Assembly (NCBI GenBank): GCA_002336475.1
Contig: DDCX01000041.1
Span: 27,874 to 61,578, forward strand
DNA length: 33,705 nt
Reading direction: 5' to 3'
Source of the DNA: Flavobacteriales bacterium UBA1995
GTDB lineage: Bacteria; Bacteroidota; Bacteroidia; Flavobacteriales_D; Sanyastnellaceae
The notes under the pieces were generated by a model, which saw nothing but the letters and a program-made list of their open reading frames with translations, made no database searches and was not told the DNA's origin. Below are positions 31,487-33,705 of the stretch, piece by piece. A program made the translations under genes and the position numbers. Each line of letters starts with the position of its first letter. The stretch's first letter is position 1.

Positions 31487-33628
31487 TTACTGGCGCTCCC
31501 TCAGAATTTGAACGGTACCGCGAAAGCTGGTGCCGTCATTGCGGTCAAAAATGTAGTAGTAGGTTCCGTCGGCAGCCCCTTCGCCATCCCAAGTGGAGTC
31601 ATAGTTTTCATCGAAGAAAACTTCACCGCCCCAGCGGTTGAAGATGCGGATGCTGCTCCCCGGGTAGCCTTCAATTCCTTCAATCACGAACCGGTCGTTT
31701 TCCCCGTCGTTGTTGGGCGTGAATATGTTTGGAATGATGGTTTCACAAGCCTCTGCTGTGACGTCGACATTGGTCGTGTTGCCGCACTCATCCTCGATGA
31801 CAACGGTCACAGTAGTGTTGCCGCCGCCCACGTACATGCTTCCCGTGCCATTGGTGAATACCACATTGGAGTCAGTTTCTGCGGTCAAAGGCACGCCGTC
31901 AAGGCCTGAAAAAGTATAGAGGAAGGTGCCACCCTCTACCCCCAGTACCCCTTGCTGAAAGAGGCAGAATGTTGCGTCATCACTGAGGATGGGCCCATAG
32001 GTGGGCACCAAGACCGTCCAGTCGGCTTCATCGGTTTGTCCACAGGCATCCTCGGCATTCACCGTAAAAGTCTCGTTCGTGCTGGGACTGACGTTGGCAT
32101 TGCCGCCATTGGCGTTGTCCACATTGCCGGACCAGTCCCAACTCACCGTGCCGCTTCCCGACACCACATTGGTGCTCAAGGCAACGGGGTCACCTGGACA
32201 GTAGGGGGCGTTTTCCTGCACAATTTCGACGTCCAATGGCGTGGGATTGACCAGGTCAATGGGCGCAATGGTGGAGTCCCCGCAGACATCTGTGACGGTC
32301 AGGAAAATGGTGGTGGGATCGAGCTCATCATATTCGATTGAAGCGGTCGTGTCTCCAGTGCTCCACAAAAATCCAAACGGGGCGTACCCCTGGATGACGG
32401 CCGCCGAAATCTGAACAGGAGGACAGAGTGCAACTTCGTCGGGCACCTGCACCAAAAGCGGATCAGGATCCTGAATCACCAGCGTGGCAGCGACAAGGGT
32501 AGAGTCTCCACACAAGTTGATGTACAGGTACTCCAATGTAACCGTCTCCGGTCCCTCTGCGATGCCATCGGCAAACACGTCCAATGGGATTTGCTGCTCG
32601 TTTTGGCCCACTTCAAAAATGATACTCGTGTCCAAGGCAGCAAAGTCAACCCCCTCTTCAGCGGTGCCGTACACGAAGATTTCCAGGGTGTCGATCACAC
32701 TGGTGACCGGACGGAAAACGGTAAAGGCCGCTTCATTGCACCCTTCGACCACAACGGTATCCCCCAAGAAAATGGGGGAATCACCAATGCTGGCAGAGGC
32801 CTCAATCGTGGCCCCGTTGGATTGAAATGAGCCAGATTCCAGAATCACAATGGATTCTAGAGCAGTGTCGGAGCCGTCGGCAATGGCCAGTCGGATGTGA
32901 TAGGTCTCTCCACAAATGACCGCGCTCTTTGCGGTCATCAGCACGGTGTAACCGTTTTGGCACAGAACAGAATTTGGGTTGTTGTTGATATAGAATTCTG
33001 AGTTCGTCACATTGTTGACCGAGCTAATCGTGATGGGCAATTGGGGGTCGGAATCGGGGACTTCTGCGAGATTGGTGGCACCGTTGGCATAGGGGCCGTC
33101 TATTCCAGGACCATCCAAGAAGAATCCAAAAATGTCGTTGTACTGTGTGTTGATCCAAGTCAGGTATTCATCGGAGCCAAAGACATAGTTGAAGCTGATA
33201 GAGTCACCTGTCGCCTCGAAATCAAACTCTATGGCACAGATGTCATTGACGGCACTCACCGAGAAGTTTTGTCCAATCAGGCCGGGGACGCTGTTGGCGA
33301 TGTTCAAAAGGTCTGCATCTCCAGATACTTGGCCGTTTTCTATTTGGTCTTCTTGGCACCCCATGTTGATGTTGGCGGGGTTAGAGGCCACCTCGGTGCT
33401 GAGAATTAGCCCTTCTGTGATGGGGAATTCTCCCGGGATAAATCCCAAGATTTGACCGATTTGAACAGGGCTCCCGGTGAGTTGGATGTTGCTCGCTTCT
33501 ACGCCCTCTCCGAGCAGAATGTCATTGACATAGGTTTCTACGGTCAGCGTGCTGTTCACTTGGACTTGGCCATGAAACAAGGCACAAGGAGCCAGGAAAA
33601 GCAGAACCAAGAGAAGACGAAAATGCAT
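31487..33628 (-). CDS. Secreted surface protein with choice-of-anchor L, Calx-beta-like and type IX type B sorting domains
   Basis: A 713-residue exported protein; the signal peptide ends near residue 20 (LFHG-QVQ). Residues about 20-285 form a choice-of-anchor L type domain (FNYVFGSDEYLTWINTQYND, FGFFLDGPGI). Residues about 300-375 resemble a Calx-beta repeat (GTAEEGVDFAAL, DGIAEGPETVTLEY). Two or three Ig/PKD-like units with Cys pairs follow. The last 83 residues or so (IIPNIFTPNNDGENDRF to the end) are the gliding-motility-associated type B C-terminal domain that sends proteins through the type IX system. The protein is probably surface-exposed and adhesin-like; its ligand is unknown. The gene converges on gpmI with 15 bases between stops. 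Confidence 0.9.
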   Translation of the reverse strand: MHFRLLLVLLFLAPCALFHGQVQVNSTLTVETYVNDILLGEGVEASNIQLTGSPVQIGQILGFIPGEFPITEGLILSTEVASNPANINMGCQEDQIENGQVSGDADLLNIANSVPGLIGQNFSVSAVNDICAIEFDFEATGDSISFNYVFGSDEYLTWINTQYNDIFGFFLDGPGIDGPYANGATNLAEVPDSDPQLPITISSVNNVTNSEFYINNNPNSVLCQNGYTVLMTAKSAVICGETYHIRLAIADGSDTALESIVILESGSFQSNGATIEASASIGDSPIFLGDTVVVEGCNEAAFTVFRPVTSVIDTLEIFVYGTAEEGVDFAALDTSIIFEVGQNEQQIPLDVFADGIAEGPETVTLEYLYINLCGDSTLVAATLVIQDPDPLLVQVPDEVALCPPVQISAAVIQGYAPFGFLWSTGDTTASIEYDELDPTTIFLTVTDVCGDSTIAPIDLVNPTPLDVEIVQENAPYCPGDPVALSTNVVSGSGTVSWDWSGNVDNANGGNANVSPSTNETFTVNAEDACGQTDEADWTVLVPTYGPILSDDATFCLFQQGVLGVEGGTFLYTFSGLDGVPLTAETDSNVVFTNGTGSMYVGGGNTTVTVVIEDECGNTTNVDVTAEACETIIPNIFTPNNDGENDRFVIEGIEGYPGSSIRIFNRWGGEVFFDENYDSTWDGEGAADGTYYYIFDRNDGTSFRGTVQILRERQ

Positions 33629-33661
33629 GTGCAGGGGGTTGGTGAATGCGAAACAACATTC

Positions 33662-33669
33662 GAAAGGTA
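33662..33669 (-). promoter_or_regulatory. -7 type promoter element of the surface-protein gene, TACCTTTC
   Basis: On the minus strand it is one base off TAnnTTTG (final C) and is followed by GAATG. It lies about 33 bases upstream of the ATG at 33628, giving an ordinary short leader. Confidence 0.4.
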
Positions 33670-33705
33670 AATTAAAGGCTTATTCATTTTTATCCTGATC
33701 ATCGG

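Noticed and set aside
1..33705. Mobile elements, prophage, toxin-antitoxin, restriction or defence genes, CRISPR
   Set aside because: Every large frame is accounted for by housekeeping, secretion or transport genes; no transposase, integrase, terminal inverted repeats or repeat-spacer array was seen.

Overview
The window comes from a Bacteroidota genome, most likely a marine member of the Flavobacteriales or a related order. The evidence is a set of type IX secretion and gliding genes (gldJ, a porP/sprF family gene, porU, porV), proteins with type IX sorting domains, promoter elements of the Bacteroidota TAnnTTTG type, little use of Shine-Dalgarno sites, and an NhaD antiporter. Coding density is very high, with no gene-free stretch above 300 bases. 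I found no insertion sequence, prophage, CRISPR array or rRNA. Nearly everything looks like chromosomal core genome.

Layout. 1-1730 (+): the 3' part of a LuxE-like acyl-protein synthetase, then a multi-pass membrane protein with a twofold, PiT-like signature. 1738-4374 (-): tyrS and murF. 4391-4424: a strong hairpin. 4446-7266 (-): porP/sprF-like gene followed by gldJ. 7449-12256 (+): porU and porV, divergent from porP. 12267-17249 (+): ispF, pdhA (E1 alpha), pdhC (E2), recG. 17362-18300 (+): a membrane-anchored protein of unknown function. 18305-19447 (-): an acyl-CoA dehydrogenase. 19510-23252 (+): anmK, a Glu/Leu-type amino acid dehydrogenase and nhaD. 23355-26567 (+): exbB, exbD, a tonB-family gene and folC. 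26564-28732 (-): a secreted vanadium-haloperoxidase-like protein ending in two dockerin-like calcium loops. 28960-29037 (-): tRNA-Val(TAC) with its own promoter and terminator. 29082-31471 (+): a methyltransferase and gpmI. 31487-33628 (-): a large secreted protein with a type B sorting domain.

How the genes work together. GldJ (outer-membrane lipoprotein), the PorP/SprF barrel, PorU (sorting peptidase) and PorV (shuttle barrel) are parts of the type IX secretion machine. The last gene is a likely cargo of it, and PorU itself carries a sorting-type C-terminus. ExbB-ExbD-TonB would power outer-membrane uptake. NhaD fits sodium and pH homeostasis in salt water. PdhA and PdhC give two of the pyruvate dehydrogenase subunits; the E1 beta gene is not in the window.

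The most interesting non-coding observation is a recurring element, TAnnTTyGCGCC, in front of several unrelated genes (the gene at 681, tyrS, porV, tRNA-Val, gpmI). In three of them it starts exactly 15 bases before the ATG, which predicts leaderless or nearly leaderless mRNAs. Other points of interest are the PiT-like protein that lacks the usual histidine, the haloperoxidase-dockerin architecture, and the hairpin just ahead of murF. I do not see a clear, wholly new multi-gene system.
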